From Actinomyces sp. 432 (GTDB taxonomy: Bacteria; Actinomycetota; Actinomycetes; Actinomycetales; Actinomycetaceae), in the NCBI RefSeq assembly GCF_009930875.1, contig NZ_CP025249.1, positions 2,480,001 through 2,544,000 of the forward strand: a stretch of DNA of 64,000 nucleotides. Direction: 5' to 3'. The notes beneath the pieces are model-generated. The model saw nothing but the letters and a program-made list of their open reading frames with translations, had not been told where the DNA came from and made no database searches. Within the stretch, counting starts at the first letter, position 1; the number at the start of each line of letters is the position of its first letter. Positions 9,560-21,636 of this stretch are shown here, piece by piece. The position numbers and the translations under genes are program-made.

Positions 9560-9979
9560 TGAGTGTTCTCCTGTCGTCGAGCCGGTTCTCACTGCGCGCG
9601 GGGCGAAGCGAGCCTGGCCGAACGTTCCTTCTTCTTGTGCGCGCCGCCCGCCACTGGCGGGCCGATCAGGTGCGCGGGCCCCAGCAGACACAGGCGCACA
9701 GGCGCGAGGTCTCTGCCGGGCGCACCATTGCACGCAGCTCTACAACCTTAGTGCAACGCGGGGAATTGCCGGTAGTCATGCCACGATTCCCGCCCTGTGC
9801 CTTTGCTCACCGCCTTGGCAGCAGGGGCTGTCCCGGTCCGCCTGGACAGGCCGACCCCGCACGTCCCGGCACCCGGGGACGGCCGTCGCCGACACGCAGC
9901 GGCACATCAATTGTGATCTGGCACTCAGACTAGTAATCTTGGCGAGTCCTGCTATGACCCTGATCGAGGAGACCTTGAA
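9560..9979. other. Divergent intergenic region between rplN and the CHAP-like repeat gene
   Basis: About 420 bp between two divergent genes, with no credible coding sequence. It must carry the spc-operon promoter on the minus strand and the promoter of the repeat gene on the plus strand. No inverted repeats marking an insertion boundary were found. Confidence 0.5.
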
Positions 9980-11290
9980 ATGACCGCTCAACTGTCCCGC
10001 CGTCGGATGCTGTCTGCCGCCACGGTCACCGCCCTAGCCGCGGTGGGCGCTCCGCTGCTGGCGCCCTCCCCCGCCTTCGCAGCCGATGGCAACGACCTGT
10101 ACTTCATCAAGACCAACAACACCGGCCAGGGCAAGATCGAAGTCCACGCCCTCACCGCCGCCTCCAACTACACCTCCTTCTCCCGCCACAACATCACCAC
10201 CCTGACCAACGGCGAACGCAACAACGGCACCTTCCACATGGTCGGCAACGACCTGTACTTCATCAAGACCAACAACACCGGCCAGGGCAAGATCGAAGTC
10301 CACGCCCTCACCGCCGCCTCCAACTACACCTCCTTCTCCCGCCACAACATCACCACCCTGACCAACGGCGAACGCAACAACGGCACCTTCCACATGGTCG
10401 GCAACGACCTGTACTTCATCAAGACCAACAACACCGGCCAGGGCAAGATCGAAGTCCACGCCCTCACCGCCGCCTCCAACTACACCTCCTTCTCCCGCCA
10501 CAACATCACCACCCTGACCAACGGCGAACGCAACAACGGCACCTTCCACATGGTCGGCAACGACCTGTACTTCATCAAGACCAACAACACCGGCCAGGGC
10601 AAGATCGAAGTCCACGCCCTCACCGCCGCCTCCAACTACACCTCCTTCTCCCGCCACAACATCACCACCCTGACCAACGGCGAACGCAACAACGGCACCT
10701 TCCACATGGTCGGCAACGACCTGTACTTCATCAAGACCAACAACACCGGCCAGGGCAAGATCGAAGTCCACGCCCTCACCGCCGCCTCCAACTACACCTC
10801 CTTCTCCCGCCACAACATCACCACCCTGACCAACGGCGAACGCAACAACGGCACCTTCTGGGTGCCCTCATCCGTGGGCAACACGGCCGGCTCGGCTCCG
10901 ACCGGCCGGCTGAACGCCAAGATAATTGCGGCGGCCCAGGCCTACGCGGAAGGTGACGTGGGAGGCCAGTGCGCGGCGTGGGTACAGACCGTGATCCGCG
11001 CGGCGGGCGGCACGCCGGTGTACCTGGAGAACTTCCCCTGGGGCTACAACGCCTCCTGGGCGAAGATCTGCACCGAGATCGTCGGTTGGGAGAATGTACA
11101 GCCGGGCGACATCTGCCAGTGGGTCTACCCGGACATCGCCAGCGGGCACACAGCCATCATCACGGCGGGAGGCTCCGCCTCCACGGCGCAGGTCATCGAC
11201 TCCAACTACGGTTACGGCGAGCGCGTCCACCGCGGCAGCTTCGCCTCCCGCAACACGGGTGGCTACTACAAGATCTGGCGCCTGAACTGA
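9980..11290 (+). CDS. Tat-exported tandem-repeat protein with C-terminal CHAP-like domain
   Basis: A 436-aa secreted protein. Residues 1-34 form a twin-arginine signal (SRRRML, hydrophobic stretch, cleavage near AFA/AD). Residues 38-293 are five copies of a 52-aa unit (the last 48 aa) beginning NDLYFIKTNNTGQGKIEVHA, identical in DNA as well as protein. Residues 294-436 look like a CHAP or NlpC/P60-type cysteine domain: Cys331 in GGQCAAWVQ, His390 in SGHTAIIT, preceded by VQPGDICQW. Likely role: a cell-wall amidase or endopeptidase with glycan- or surface-binding repeats (inference). It is the only plus-strand gene inside the ribosomal protein clusters and sits exactly between the S10 and spc operons. 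The repeat copy number may be collapsed or variable. Confidence 0.8.
   Translation: MTAQLSRRRMLSAATVTALAAVGAPLLAPSPAFAADGNDLYFIKTNNTGQGKIEVHALTAASNYTSFSRHNITTLTNGERNNGTFHMVGNDLYFIKTNNTGQGKIEVHALTAASNYTSFSRHNITTLTNGERNNGTFHMVGNDLYFIKTNNTGQGKIEVHALTAASNYTSFSRHNITTLTNGERNNGTFHMVGNDLYFIKTNNTGQGKIEVHALTAASNYTSFSRHNITTLTNGERNNGTFHMVGNDLYFIKTNNTGQGKIEVHALTAASNYTSFSRHNITTLTNGERNNGTFWVPSSVGNTAGSAPTGRLNAKIIAAAQAYAEGDVGGQCAAWVQTVIRAAGGTPVYLENFPWGYNASWAKICTEIVGWENVQPGDICQWVYPDIASGHTAIITAGGSASTAQVIDSNYGYGERVHRGSFASRNTGGYYKIWRLN
10091..10858 (+). repeat. Five tandem 156-bp identical repeats
   Basis: Units start at 10091, 10247, 10403, 10559 and 10715. Four are 156 bp and the last is 144 bp. I find no base differences between units. 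All are in frame with the secreted protein gene, so gain or loss of units would change protein length without a frameshift. Confidence 0.97.
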
Positions 11291-11350
11291 GCCGCGCCGA
11301 ACGGCCCGCCCGCCTCAGCATCGGGTGAGCGCGGCCCTGAATACGACGAC

Positions 11351-11401
11351 ATACGACGACGCCGCAGACCGGGTGATCCCGTGCCTGCGGCGTCGTCGTA
11401 T
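11351..11401. terminator. Bidirectional hairpin between the repeat gene and rpsQ
   Basis: A perfect 17-bp inverted repeat (11351-11367 with 11385-11401) built on ACGACGACGCCGCAG, between the converging plus-strand repeat gene and minus-strand rpsQ. It probably ends both transcripts. The left arm is preceded by an extra copy of ATACGACGAC. Confidence 0.75.
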
Positions 11402-11449
11402 ATGCGGGTGAAGGGCTACCGGATGGTGCCCACTGGGCTCAGCGAGAGG

Positions 11450-11755
11450 TCACTTGGCCTTCTCGATGATCTCCACCAGCCGCCAGCGCTTGGTGGCGCT
11501 GAGCGGGCGGGTCTCCATGATGAGCACGAGATCGCCGGGATGGGCGTCATTGTGCTCGTCGTGGACCTTGTACTTCTTCGAACGACGCAGCACCTTGCCG
11601 TACAGGGAGTGCTTGTAGCGCTCCTCAACCTCGACGACGATCGTCTTCTGCATCTTGTCCGACACGACGTAGCCCCGCCGCACCTTGCGGTGGTTGCGCT
11701 CGGGGGCGCCGGGCTGATCCTGGGCGGTCTCGTTCTGAGTAGTCTGCTCGCTCAC
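11450..11755 (-). CDS. rpsQ: 30S ribosomal protein S17
   Basis: A primary 16S rRNA-binding protein with an OB fold. The 101-aa product has an N-terminal extension, then [20 protein letters not shown] and [20 protein letters not shown]. It overlaps rpmC by 4 nt (ATGA) and is the last gene of the S10 operon here. Confidence 0.96.
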   Translation of the reverse strand: MSEQTTQNETAQDQPGAPERNHRKVRRGYVVSDKMQKTIVVEVEERYKHSLYGKVLRRSKKYKVHDEHNDAHPGDLVLIMETRPLSATKRWRLVEIIEKAK

Positions 11756-12000
11756 TTGGCCTCCTCCTGGGTGCTCGGAGCGGTGCGGATTCCGAGCTCA
11801 CGCTCGCGCACGATGGTGTAGATGCGGGCAATATCGCGACGCACGGCCTTCATACGGCCGTGGTCCTCGAGCTGGCCGGTCGCGGAGGCGAACCGCAGGT
11901 TGAACAGCTCGGCCTTCGCCTTGGAGAGCTCCTCTTCAAGACGCTCATTGTCCATGGCGTCGAGGTCGGCCGGGGTCAGGCCCTTGGAACCGATAGCCAT
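11752..12000 (-). CDS. rpmC: 50S ribosomal protein L29
   Basis: L29 lies at the peptide exit tunnel, near the signal-recognition-particle site. The 82-aa helical product includes [20 protein letters not shown] and [20 protein letters not shown]. It shares one base with the rplP stop (TGATG) and overlaps rpsQ by 4 nt, so the three are translationally coupled. Confidence 0.96.
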   Translation of the reverse strand: MAIGSKGLTPADLDAMDNERLEEELSKAKAELFNLRFASATGQLEDHGRMKAVRRDIARIYTIVRERELGIRTAPSTQEEAK

Positions 12001-12419
12001 CAGACGTCACCACCCTCACGAGTCACGAAACGGGTTTTCATCGGAAGCTTGGCCTGAGCGCGCCGCATCGCCTCCCGGGCGAGGTCCACGTCAACGCCAC
12101 CGAGCTCGAACATGACGCGTCCGGGCTTGACGTTGGCGACCCACCACTCCGGGGCACCCTTACCGGAACCCATGCGGGTCTCGGCGGGCTTCTTGGTCAG
12201 CGGACGGTCCGGGAAGATGTTGATCCAGACCTTCCCACCACGCTTGATGTGGCGGGTCATGGCAATACGGGCCGCCTCAATCTGCCGGTTGGTGACGTAG
12301 GCGGGCTCCAGGGCCTGGATGCCGTAGTCGCCGAAGGAGATCTGGTTGCCGCCCTTGGACATACCCGAACGGTGCGGACGGTGCTGCTTGCGGTACTTGG
12401 TACGGCGGGGAATGAGCAC
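12000..12419 (-). CDS. rplP: 50S ribosomal protein L16
   Basis: L16 helps position A-site tRNA. The 139-aa product starts [20 protein letters not shown] and has [20 protein letters not shown] and the [18 protein letters not shown] signature. It lies 3 nt after rpsC. Confidence 0.97.
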   Translation of the reverse strand: MLIPRRTKYRKQHRPHRSGMSKGGNQISFGDYGIQALEPAYVTNRQIEAARIAMTRHIKRGGKVWINIFPDRPLTKKPAETRMGSGKGAPEWWVANVKPGRVMFELGGVDVDLAREAMRRAQAKLPMKTRFVTREGGDV

Positions 12420-12422
12420 GGC

Positions 12423-13223
12423 TCAGGCCTCCGTTCCCTGGTCGGGGGCAGCGTTCTCGGTGGCCGGCGCCTGCTCGACCTGCTGCTCGCTTTGGCGCGG
12501 GGCGCGCTCACCACGACGACCGCGGCGCTCACCACGACCGCGACCGCGCGGGGCGGACTCGGCCTGCTGGCGGGCGAACTCGCGCTCGGTCATGTCGCCC
12601 TTGTAGATCCAGACCTTCACGCCAATGCGGCCGAAGGTCGTCCTGGCCTCGTAGAAGCCGTAGTCGATGTTGGCCCGCAGGGTGTGCAGTGGCACGCGGC
12701 CCTCGCGGTAGAACTCGCTGCGGCTCATCTCGGCGCCGCCCAGACGGCCCGAGCACTGCACGCGCACGCCCTTGGCACCGGCCCGCATGGCGGACTGCAG
12801 CCCGCGACGCATAGCGCGGCGGAAGGACACGCGGCTGGCGAGCTGCTCGGCGATGCCCTGGGCAACCAGCTGAGCGTCCAGGTCCGGGTTGCGGACCTCG
12901 AGGATGTTGAGCTGGACCTGCTTGCCGGTCAGCTTCTCCAGCGACGCGCGCAGGCGCTCGGCCTCCACGCCGCGCCGCCCGATCACGATGCCGGGGCGGG
13001 CGGTGTGCAGGTCGACGCGGACCCGGTCCCGGGTGCGCTCGATGTCTACCTTGGAGATGCCGGCCCGCTCCATGCCGTCCTCCATGAGGCGGCGGATCTT
13101 GACATCCTCATCCACGAAGTCGCGGTAACGCTGACCGGGCTTGGTGGAGTCGGCGAACCAGCGTGAGCGGTGGTCCGTAGTGATGCCCAGGCGGAACCCG
13201 GTCGGGTTGACCTTCTGCCCCAT
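12423..13223 (-). CDS. rpsC: 30S ribosomal protein S3
   Basis: S3 lines the mRNA entry channel. The 266-aa product starts [20 protein letters not shown], has the KH domain ([20 protein letters not shown]) and the C-terminal VKVWIYKGD. An Arg/Glu-rich, unconserved tail ([19 protein letters not shown]) extends it beyond the E. coli length, as is common in actinobacteria. It overlaps rplV by one base. Confidence 0.96.
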   Translation of the reverse strand: MGQKVNPTGFRLGITTDHRSRWFADSTKPGQRYRDFVDEDVKIRRLMEDGMERAGISKVDIERTRDRVRVDLHTARPGIVIGRRGVEAERLRASLEKLTGKQVQLNILEVRNPDLDAQLVAQGIAEQLASRVSFRRAMRRGLQSAMRAGAKGVRVQCSGRLGGAEMSRSEFYREGRVPLHTLRANIDYGFYEARTTFGRIGVKVWIYKGDMTEREFARQQAESAPRGRGRGERRGRRGERAPRQSEQQVEQAPATENAAPDQGTEA

Positions 13224-13600
13224 TACCGGGCTCCTTCCTGCTTGTTAGCGTCGGCGCGGTCGCCGACGACGACGGTGATGTGACTGGTGCGCTTCAGGAT
13301 CCGGCCGGCGCGTCCCTGGGCGCGCGGGCGGAACCGCTTGAGGGTCGGGCCCTCGTCGGCGTACACCTCGGTGATGAAAAGGTCGTTCTCGTCGAAGCGC
13401 TCGCCGTCGCGCTCGGCCTGATACCGGGCGTTGGCGATGGCGGACTCGATTACCTTGCGGACTGGCACCGCAGCGGCCTGCGGTGCGAAACGCAGCACGC
13501 CCACGGCGTCGACGGCGCGCTTGCCGCGGACCACGTCCACGACACGGCGTGCCTTCATCGGCGTGCAGCGCACGTATTTGGCCTGCGCCTTGGCTTCCAT
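13223..13600 (-). CDS. rplV: 50S ribosomal protein L22
   Basis: L22 sends a beta-hairpin into the exit tunnel. The 125-aa product starts [20 protein letters not shown] and has the tunnel loop region [20 protein letters not shown]. The loop has no insertion or duplication. Confidence 0.96.
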   Translation of the reverse strand: MEAKAQAKYVRCTPMKARRVVDVVRGKRAVDAVGVLRFAPQAAAVPVRKVIESAIANARYQAERDGERFDENDLFITEVYADEGPTLKRFRPRAQGRAGRILKRTSHITVVVGDRADANKQEGAR

Positions 13601-13632
13601 GTTCTTCAGCCTCTCAAACTCTCCGGCGCCCG

Positions 13633-13911
13633 TCAGCGACGCGCCTTGCGGTCGTCCTTGACGTGCCCGCGGAAGGTGCGGGTCGGGGCGAACTCACCGA
13701 GCTTGTGCCCCACCATCGACTCGGTGACGAACACCGGGACGTGCTTGCGGCCGTCGTGGACAGCAAAGGTGTGGCCGATGAAGTCCGGCGTGATGACCGA
13801 ACGACGTGACCAGGTCTTGATGACGTTCTTGGTGCCCTTCTCGTTCTGGACGTCCACCTTCTTCTGCAGGTGGTCGTCGACGAAGGGGCCCTTCTTCAAG
13901 CTTCGCGACAT
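13633..13911 (-). CDS. rpsS: 30S ribosomal protein S19
   Basis: S19 pairs with S13 in the 30S head. The 92-aa product starts [20 protein letters not shown] and contains [20 protein letters not shown] and the C-terminal [16 protein letters not shown]. It lies between rplB and rplV. Confidence 0.97.
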   Translation of the reverse strand: MSRSLKKGPFVDDHLQKKVDVQNEKGTKNVIKTWSRRSVITPDFIGHTFAVHDGRKHVPVFVTESMVGHKLGEFAPTRTFRGHVKDDRKARR

Positions 13912-13922
13912 GATGGCTCCTA

Positions 13923-14759
13923 TCAGCGCTTCTTGCCGGTCCGACGACGACGCACGATAAGCCGGTCGCTGGACTTGTTGGGACGGCGGGTACGGCCCTC
14001 AGGCTTGCCCCAGGGCGAGACGGGGTGGCGACCACCGGAGGTGCGGCCCTCACCACCACCGTGCGGGTGATCCACAGGGTTCATGACCACACCGCGGACG
14101 GTCGGGCGCACGCCCTTCCAGCGCATACGGCCAGCCTTACCCCAGTTGATGTTGGACTGCTCGGCGTTGCCGACCTCGCCCACGGTCGCCCGGCAGGCGG
14201 CCTCGACATTGCGGATCTCCCCGGAGGGCATGCGCAGCTGCGCGTACTTGCCCTCCTTGGCCACCAGCTGCACCGAGGTGCCGGCGCTGCGGGCGATCTT
14301 GGCGCCCCCGCCGGGGCGCAGCTCGACGGCGTGCACCACGGTACCGGTGGGGATGTTGCGCAGCGGCAGGCAGTTACCGGGCTTGATGTCGGCCCCGGGG
14401 CCGGCTTCCACGCGGTCGCCCTGGCGCAGCCCATTGGGAGCAAGGATGTAGCGCTTCTCGCCGTCCAGGTAGTGCAGCAGCGCGATGCGGGCAGTGCGGT
14501 TGGGGTCGTACTCGATGTGCGCGACCTTGGCGGGCACGCCGTCCTTGTCGTGGCGACGGAAGTCGATCAGCCGGTAGGCGCGCTTGTGCCCGCCGCCCTT
14601 GTGCCGGGTGGTGATGCGCCCGGAGGAGTTGCGGCCCCCGGACTTGCTCAGCGGCCGCACCAGCGACTTCTCGGGCCGGTTGCGAGTCAGCTCGCTGAAG
14701 TCGGCGACGGAGGCGCCGCGACGACCGGGGGTCGTCGGCTTGTACTTACGGATTCCCAT
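13923..14759 (-). CDS. rplB: 50S ribosomal protein L2
   Basis: L2 is needed for peptidyl transferase activity and subunit joining. The 278-aa product starts [20 protein letters not shown] and has the conserved [20 protein letters not shown] near the C-terminus, with the functionally important His. It is 11 nt upstream of rpsS. Confidence 0.97.
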   Translation of the reverse strand: MGIRKYKPTTPGRRGASVADFSELTRNRPEKSLVRPLSKSGGRNSSGRITTRHKGGGHKRAYRLIDFRRHDKDGVPAKVAHIEYDPNRTARIALLHYLDGEKRYILAPNGLRQGDRVEAGPGADIKPGNCLPLRNIPTGTVVHAVELRPGGGAKIARSAGTSVQLVAKEGKYAQLRMPSGEIRNVEAACRATVGEVGNAEQSNINWGKAGRMRWKGVRPTVRGVVMNPVDHPHGGGEGRTSGGRHPVSPWGKPEGRTRRPNKSSDRLIVRRRRTGKKR

Positions 14760-14780
14760 CTCGGTCTTCTACCTTCCGTG

Positions 14781-15086
14781 TCAGTCCGTCACGTCGCCGA
14801 AGATGTCGATGGTGCCCTCGCGCAGCGTGACGATCGCGCGCTTGGTGTCCTTCGACTTGCCGATGCCCGTGCGGGTGCGGCGGGTCTTGCCGCGGCGGTT
14901 GATCGTGTTCACCGACTCGACCTTGACGTCAAAGATCGCCTCGACGGCAATCTTGATCTCGGTCTTGTTGGCGCCCGGGTCTACCAGGAAGGTGTACTGC
15001 CCACGGTCCATGCAGGTGTACGACTTCTCCGAGACGACCGGCGCGAGGATGACATCGCGGGGGTTCTTGCTCTTCTCGAGGCTCAC
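14781..15086 (-). CDS. rplW: 50S ribosomal protein L23
   Basis: L23 sits at the tunnel exit and docks trigger factor and SRP. The 101-aa product contains [20 protein letters not shown] and [19 protein letters not shown]. It overlaps rplD by 4 nt. Confidence 0.96.
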   Translation of the reverse strand: MSLEKSKNPRDVILAPVVSEKSYTCMDRGQYTFLVDPGANKTEIKIAVEAIFDVKVESVNTINRRGKTRRTRTGIGKSKDTKRAIVTLREGTIDIFGDVTD

Positions 15087-15730
15087 TTGGACTCCTCCTC
15101 ACCCTTGCCGAGGAATGCGTCCAGGGCGGCGGCGGTGAAGACGACGTCATCGGAGTTGAGGACGTCGTAGGTGTTCAGCTGGTCGGCCTGAAGCACATGC
15201 GCCTCGGGGGCGTTGCGCAGGCTGAGTCGGGTGAGCTCGTCACCGCGGGCGGCGACCACCAGGGACTTGGGACGGTCCGTGAGGTTGCGCAGTGCCGTGA
15301 GCGCCGACTTGGTGGACGGCTTCTCAGCGGTGACGAACTCGGTGATGACGTGGATGCGGCCGTGACGAGCGCGGTCCGAAAGGGCCGAGCGCAGGGCGGC
15401 TGCCTTCATCTTCTTCGGGGTGCGCTGGGAGTAGTCGCGCGGCTGCGGGCCGTGCACGGTGCCACCGCCGGTGAACTGGGGCGCGCGGATGGAGCCCTGA
15501 CGTGCGCGGCCGGTGCCCTTCTGGCGGTAGGGCTTGCGGCCACCGCCCCGGACCATGCCACGGGTCTTGGTGGCGTGCGTGCCCTGGCGGGCCGCGGCCA
15601 GCTGGGCCACGACGACCTGGTGCATCAGCGGGATGTTGGGCTCGACGTCGAAGATCTCGCCGGGCAGCTCCGCGGTGCCGGTCTTAGCACCCTTGGAGTC
15701 GACGATGTCGACGGTGATGGTCTCTGCCAT
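15083..15730 (-). CDS. rplD: 50S ribosomal protein L4
   Basis: L4 stabilises domain I of 23S rRNA and, in enterobacteria, regulates the S10 operon. The 215-aa product has the tunnel loop [20 protein letters not shown] and the [20 protein letters not shown] segment. It lies between rplC and rplW. Confidence 0.96.
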   Translation of the reverse strand: MAETITVDIVDSKGAKTGTAELPGEIFDVEPNIPLMHQVVVAQLAAARQGTHATKTRGMVRGGGRKPYRQKGTGRARQGSIRAPQFTGGGTVHGPQPRDYSQRTPKKMKAAALRSALSDRARHGRIHVITEFVTAEKPSTKSALTALRNLTDRPKSLVVAARGDELTRLSLRNAPEAHVLQADQLNTYDVLNSDDVVFTAAALDAFLGKGEEESK

Positions 15731-15734
15731 GGTG

Positions 15735-16394
15735 TCAGGCTCCCTTCACGGCGGTGCGGATGACGACCACCGAGCCCTTGGGGCCGGGGATGGCGCCGCC
15801 CATGAGCAGCACGCCCTTGTCGGTGTCGACGCCCCGGACCTTGAGGTTCTGGACGGTCGTGGTGGCGTGGCCCATGCGGCCGGCCATGCGCAGGCCCTTG
15901 AAGATTCGGCCCGGGGTGGCGCAGGCGCCCACGGAGCCGGGCTTGCGGTGGTTGCGGTGCGCACCGTGGGAGGCGCCGACGCCGGAGAAGCCGTGACGCT
16001 TCATGGTTCCGGCGAAGCCCTTGCCCTTGGAGGTGCCGGTGACATCGACCAGCTGGCCTACCTCGAAGGTGTCAACGTTGAGCTCCTGGCCGGGGGTGTA
16101 GTCCCCGGCGAGCGCCGTGCGGACCTCGGCGACGTGGCGGCGGGGCGCTACCCCGGCCTTGGCGAAGTGGCCGGCGAGCGGCTTGGTTACCTTGCGCTCG
16201 TCGATCTCGCCGAAGGCGAGCTGGACGGCCTCGTAGCCGTCGTTCTCTACGGTGCGGACCTGGGTGACGACGTTGGTGTCTACACGCACGACCGTGACCG
16301 GGCGCAGGACGCCGTTCTCGTCCCAGACCTGGGTCATGCCGAGCTTGGTGCCGAGCAGCGCCTTGGTGGGCGCGGTGGGCGGGTTGGTTGTCAT
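15735..16394 (-). CDS. rplC: 50S ribosomal protein L3
   Basis: L3 lies next to the peptidyl transferase centre. The 219-aa product begins [20 protein letters not shown] and has [19 protein letters not shown] followed by [17 protein letters not shown], the family core. It starts 11 nt after rpsJ. Confidence 0.97.
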   Translation of the reverse strand: MTTNPPTAPTKALLGTKLGMTQVWDENGVLRPVTVVRVDTNVVTQVRTVENDGYEAVQLAFGEIDERKVTKPLAGHFAKAGVAPRRHVAEVRTALAGDYTPGQELNVDTFEVGQLVDVTGTSKGKGFAGTMKRHGFSGVGASHGAHRNHRKPGSVGACATPGRIFKGLRMAGRMGHATTTVQNLKVRGVDTDKGVLLMGGAIPGPKGSVVVIRTAVKGA

Positions 16395-16405
16395 GGCTTC
16401 AGTCC

Positions 16406-16714
16406 TCAGAGCTTGATCTCAATGTTGACGTCGGCCGGCAGGTCGAGCCGCATGAGCGAGTCGACGGCCTTCGGGGTCGGGTCGACGATGTCGATAAGCC
16501 GCTTGTGCGTGCGCATCTCGAAGTGCTCGCGGCTGTCCTTGTACTTGTGGGGCGACCGGATAACGCAGAACACGTTCTTCTCGGTCGGCAGCGGCACCGG
16601 ACCCACGACCGTCGCGCCCGCGCGGGTCACGACGTCGACGATCTTGCGCGCCGAGGAGTCAATGACCTCGTGGTCGTAGGACTTGAGCCGGATGCGGATC
16701 TTCTGTCCCGCCAT
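16406..16714 (-). CDS. rpsJ: 30S ribosomal protein S10
   Basis: S10 is a 30S head protein and also a transcription antitermination partner of NusB. The 102-aa product starts [20 protein letters not shown] and contains [20 protein letters not shown]. It is the first gene of the S10 operon, preceded by about 480 bp of non-coding DNA. Confidence 0.97.
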   Translation of the reverse strand: MAGQKIRIRLKSYDHEVIDSSARKIVDVVTRAGATVVGPVPLPTEKNVFCVIRSPHKYKDSREHFEMRTHKRLIDIVDPTPKAVDSLMRLDLPADVNIEIKL

Positions 16715-16744
16715 GGCGCCTAACCTCTCTTGCTTTCGGTTACC

Positions 16745-17002
16745 GGTCCACGCGCTCGGGCGTGTCGCGTTGCGACGCGCACCTCGGCCCCGTCAAGGGC
16801 TGGTGGGCCGGTCTGGACACACGGAAGCCCGATGGCAATCGGGTCCGTCAGACTGGATTCCGGGGTGGGCCCCCGGGGCGGCCGGGCAGGCTTACGCCTG
16901 TCGACCGGCCTACGTTATCAACGCCTCGGCCACCGGTGAAAGCCGGAAGCCGCCCGAAGCGCTGTGAGACCGCGCACGGGTCCACGCGCTCGGGCGTGTC
17001 GC
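16745..17002. repeat. 24-bp direct repeat pair in the S10 leader region
   Basis: Identical 24-bp copies at 16745-16768 and 16979-17002, 234 bp apart. Each contains a small inverted repeat (CACGC, 6 nt, GCGTG), so each can form a hairpin. One copy is 30 bp upstream of the rpsJ start codon. They could be a duplicated regulatory site or a recombination product. Confidence 0.7.
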
Positions 17003-17103
17003 CCCAGCCGCAACCCGCTCAGGCGGCTCGCCGGTGCTGCCGAGGCCGCGGAGAGCCGCTCCCGCCACGGCAGGTAATTACTACCAGCTGCAGGGATATG
17101 CCG

Positions 17104-17136
17104 GGAGGCCCGCCACCCCAAGGGCGACGGGCCTCC
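17104..17136 (-). terminator. Hairpin terminator after tuf
   Basis: A 9-bp perfect stem (GGAGGCCCG / CGGGCCTCC, 17104-17112 with 17128-17136) about 60 nt past the tuf stop. There is no clear T-run, as is common in high-GC genomes. Confidence 0.7.
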
Positions 17137-17194
17137 TGCGTGCATTCAGCGGGCGGTGAGCCCGCGGCGGACCAGCGTTACCGCTGGGACCGGG

Positions 17195-18385
17195 TCACTT
17201 GATGATCTTGGTGACGCGACCGGAGCCGACGGTGCGGCCACCCTCACGGATGGCGAAGCCGAGGCCCTCCTCCATGGCGATGGGCTGGATCAGCTCAACC
17301 GACATCTCGGTGGTGTCGCCGGGCATGACCATCTCGGTGCCCTCGGGCAGCGTGATGACGCCGGTGACGTCCGTGGTGCGGAAGTAGAACTGCGGACGGT
17401 AGTTGGAGTAGAAGGGGTTGTGACGGCCGCCCTCGTCCTTGGTCAGGATGTAGACGTGGCCCTCGAACTCGGTGTGCGGGGTGATGGAGCCCGGCTTGCA
17501 GACGACCTGACCGCGCTCGACGTCCTCGCGGCGGGTACCGCGCAGCAGCAGACCGCAGTTCTCACCGGCCCAGGCCTCGTCCATGGACTTGTGGAACATC
17601 TCGATGCCGGTGACGGTGGTCTTCTGCGGGTCGCGGATACCGAGGATCTCGACCTCGGAGTTGATCGGCAGCTTGCCGCGCTCAACACGACCGGTGACGA
17701 CGGTGCCGCGACCGGTGATGGTGAAGACGTCCTCAATCGGCATGAGGAACGGCTTGTCCATGTCACGCTCGGGGGTCGGGATGTACTCGTCGACCGCGTC
17801 CATGAGCTCCTTGATCTTGCCGGTCCACTCGGGGTCGCCCTCGAGGGCCTTCAGCGCGGAGACGCGGATGACGGGGGCCTCGTCACCGTCGTAGTCCTGG
17901 GAGGACAGCAGCTCGCGGACCTCCATCTCGACGAGCTCGAGGAGCTCCTCGTCATCGACCATGTCGGACTTGTTCAGCGCCACCAGCAGGGCGGGGACGC
18001 CGACCTGGCGGGCCAGCAGCACGTGCTCGCGGGTCTGGGCCATGGGGCCGTCGGTGGCGGCGACCACCAGGATGGCGCCGTCCATCTGCGCGGCACCGGT
18101 GATCATGTTCTTGATGTAGTCGGCGTGACCGGGGGCGTCCACGTGGGCGTAGTGACGCTTGTCGGTCTCGTACTCGACGTGCGCGATGTTGATGGTGATA
18201 CCGCGCTGGCGCTCCTCGGGAGCCTTGTCGATCTCGTCGAAGGGGGTGAAGGGGTTGAGGTCCGGGTACTCGTCGTGCAGGACCTTGGAGATCGCGGCGG
18301 TCAGCGTCGTCTTACCGTGGTCGACGTGACCGATCGTTCCGATGTTGACGTGCGGCTTGGTCCGCTCGAACTTGGCCTTGGCCAC
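17195..18385 (-). CDS. tuf: Elongation factor Tu
   Basis: The GTPase that delivers aminoacyl-tRNA to the ribosome. The 396-aa product has the P-loop GHVDHGKTT (residues 19-27), the G3 box DAPGHADYI, the G4 box NKSD, and all three domains, ending with [16 protein letters not shown]. It is about 195 bp downstream of fusA with a hairpin in between, so it may be transcribed both from the str operon and from its own promoter. Confidence 0.98.
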   Translation of the reverse strand: MAKAKFERTKPHVNIGTIGHVDHGKTTLTAAISKVLHDEYPDLNPFTPFDEIDKAPEERQRGITINIAHVEYETDKRHYAHVDAPGHADYIKNMITGAAQMDGAILVVAATDGPMAQTREHVLLARQVGVPALLVALNKSDMVDDEELLELVEMEVRELLSSQDYDGDEAPVIRVSALKALEGDPEWTGKIKELMDAVDEYIPTPERDMDKPFLMPIEDVFTITGRGTVVTGRVERGKLPINSEVEILGIRDPQKTTVTGIEMFHKSMDEAWAGENCGLLLRGTRREDVERGQVVCKPGSITPHTEFEGHVYILTKDEGGRHNPFYSNYRPQFYFRTTDVTGVITLPEGTEMVMPGDTTEMSVELIQPIAMEEGLGFAIREGGRTVGSGRVTKIIK

Positions 18386-18531
18386 TGGTGTCCTCCTGGG
18401 ACTCGGGTAGTTCTCTTCGTCGGGAGTCGACTAGCACATGTTAGCCGTACCGACTGCGAGAGTGTCTACGGGTGAATTGTTGGAAATCTTACTTGGATGG
18501 GTTGCCCCGGGCGCAATTCCGGGGCCGGGGC

Positions 18532-18565
18532 CGCCGGGGCGGGGCTGTTCGCCTCCGCCCCGGCG
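18532..18565 (-). terminator. Hairpin after fusA
   Basis: An 11-bp stem (18532-18542 with 18555-18565; CGCCGGGGCGG / CCGCCCCGGCG) begins 15 nt past the fusA stop. It may partly terminate before tuf, giving tuf independent expression. Confidence 0.65.
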
Positions 18566-18580
18566 ACTGCGCAGGCCGGG

Positions 18581-20716
<2,136 letters not shown>

Positions 20717-20791
20717 TAGTGATGTCCTTCGTTCGTTAGGTGAGGGAGTTGGGCCCGTACGAGCCGGCGGGCCCGGACGGCGTGGGGATGC

Positions 20792-21262
20792 TTACCAGCG
20801 GTAGTGAGCGAAGGCCTTGTTGGACTCGGCCATTCGGTGCATGTCCTCGCGCCGCTTGACAGCGGCGCCGAGGCCGTTGGAGGCGTCCAGAATCTCGTTC
20901 ATCAGGCGCTCGGTCATGGTGTTCTCGCGGCGCTGGCGGGAGAAGTCCACCAGCCAGCGCAGCGCGAGGGTGGTGGCGCGGTTCGGGCGGACCTCGACGG
21001 GAACCTGGTAGGTGGCGCCGCCGACGCGGCGGGAGCGCACCTCCAGGGCCGGGCGGATGTTGTCCAGAGCACGCTTGAGCACCGAGACCGGGTCCTGGTC
21101 GGTCTTGGAGCGCACGCCCTCGAGGGCGCCGTAGACGATGCGCTCGGCGGTTGCCTTCTTGCCGTCGAGCAGTACGCGGTTGACGAGCTGGGTGACGACG
21201 GGCGAGCCGTAGACCGGGTCGACGGCAAGCGGGCGCCGGGGTGCGGGACCCTTACGGGGCAT
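20792..21262 (-). CDS. rpsG: 30S ribosomal protein S7
   Basis: S7 starts assembly of the 30S head. The 156-aa product starts [20 protein letters not shown], contains [20 protein letters not shown] and ends [16 protein letters not shown]. Its ATG shares a base with the rpsL stop (TAATG). Confidence 0.97.
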   Translation of the reverse strand: MPRKGPAPRRPLAVDPVYGSPVVTQLVNRVLLDGKKATAERIVYGALEGVRSKTDQDPVSVLKRALDNIRPALEVRSRRVGGATYQVPVEVRPNRATTLALRWLVDFSRQRRENTMTERLMNEILDASNGLGAAVKRREDMHRMAESNKAFAHYRW

Positions 21263-21636
21263 TAGTTCTTCTCCTTCTTGGCGCCGTACTTGGAGCGTGC
21301 CTGCTGACGACCCTTGACACCCTGGGTATCGAGGGAGCCGCGCACGATGTGGTAGCGGACACCGGGAAGGTCCTTCACACGACCCCCGCGGACGAGCACG
21401 ATCGAGTGCTCCTGGAGGTTGTGGCCCTCACCGGGGATGTAGGCCGTGACCTCAATACCGGTGGACAGGCGCACGCGGGCGACCTTACGGAGGGCGGAGT
21501 TCGGCTTCTTCGGGGTCGTGGTGTACACACGGGTGCATACGCCACGACGCTGCGGGCTGGACTTGAGCGCCGGCGTCTTGGACGCCGCGCGCTTGGTTGA
21601 GCGGCCCTTGCGGACCAGCTGCTGAATTGTGGGCAC
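21262..21636 (-). CDS. rpsL: 30S ribosomal protein S12
   Basis: S12 acts in decoding. The 124-aa product starts (GTG) [19 protein letters not shown]. The lysines in [12 protein letters not shown] and GGRVKDLPG, positions altered in streptomycin-resistant strains of other bacteria, are the normal residues here. The GTG at 21636 gives the family length; the frame is open upstream but encodes nothing conserved. It is the first gene of the rpsL-rpsG-fusA unit and is cut off from rpoC by about 24 kb of accessory DNA. Confidence 0.97.
   Translation of the reverse strand: MPTIQQLVRKGRSTKRAASKTPALKSSPQRRGVCTRVYTTTPKKPNSALRKVARVRLSTGIEVTAYIPGEGHNLQEHSIVLVRGGRVKDLPGVRYHIVRGSLDTQGVKGRQQARSKYGAKKEKN

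Larger units (their letters stand above)
16715..17194. other. Intergenic region between tuf and rpsJ
   Basis: About 480 bp without a credible gene. Going along the minus strand it holds the tuf terminator hairpin, then the S10-operon promoter and leader. Two copies of a 24-bp direct repeat lie inside it (listed separately). I cannot place promoter boxes reliably. Confidence 0.5.

Noticed and set aside
9890-9960. A promoter with TTGTGA and TAGTAA boxes upstream of the repeat gene
   Set aside because: The spacing is about 14 bp, too short for a standard promoter, so it was not annotated.
10034-10813. A 259-aa open frame on the minus strand opposite the repeat array
   Set aside because: It mirrors the tandem repeats of the plus-strand gene and has no independent domain or start signal.
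16762-17202. Open frames in the tuf-rpsJ gap
   Set aside because: The translations are Pro/Arg-rich without conserved features, and the region holds a terminator and repeats, so it is regulatory.
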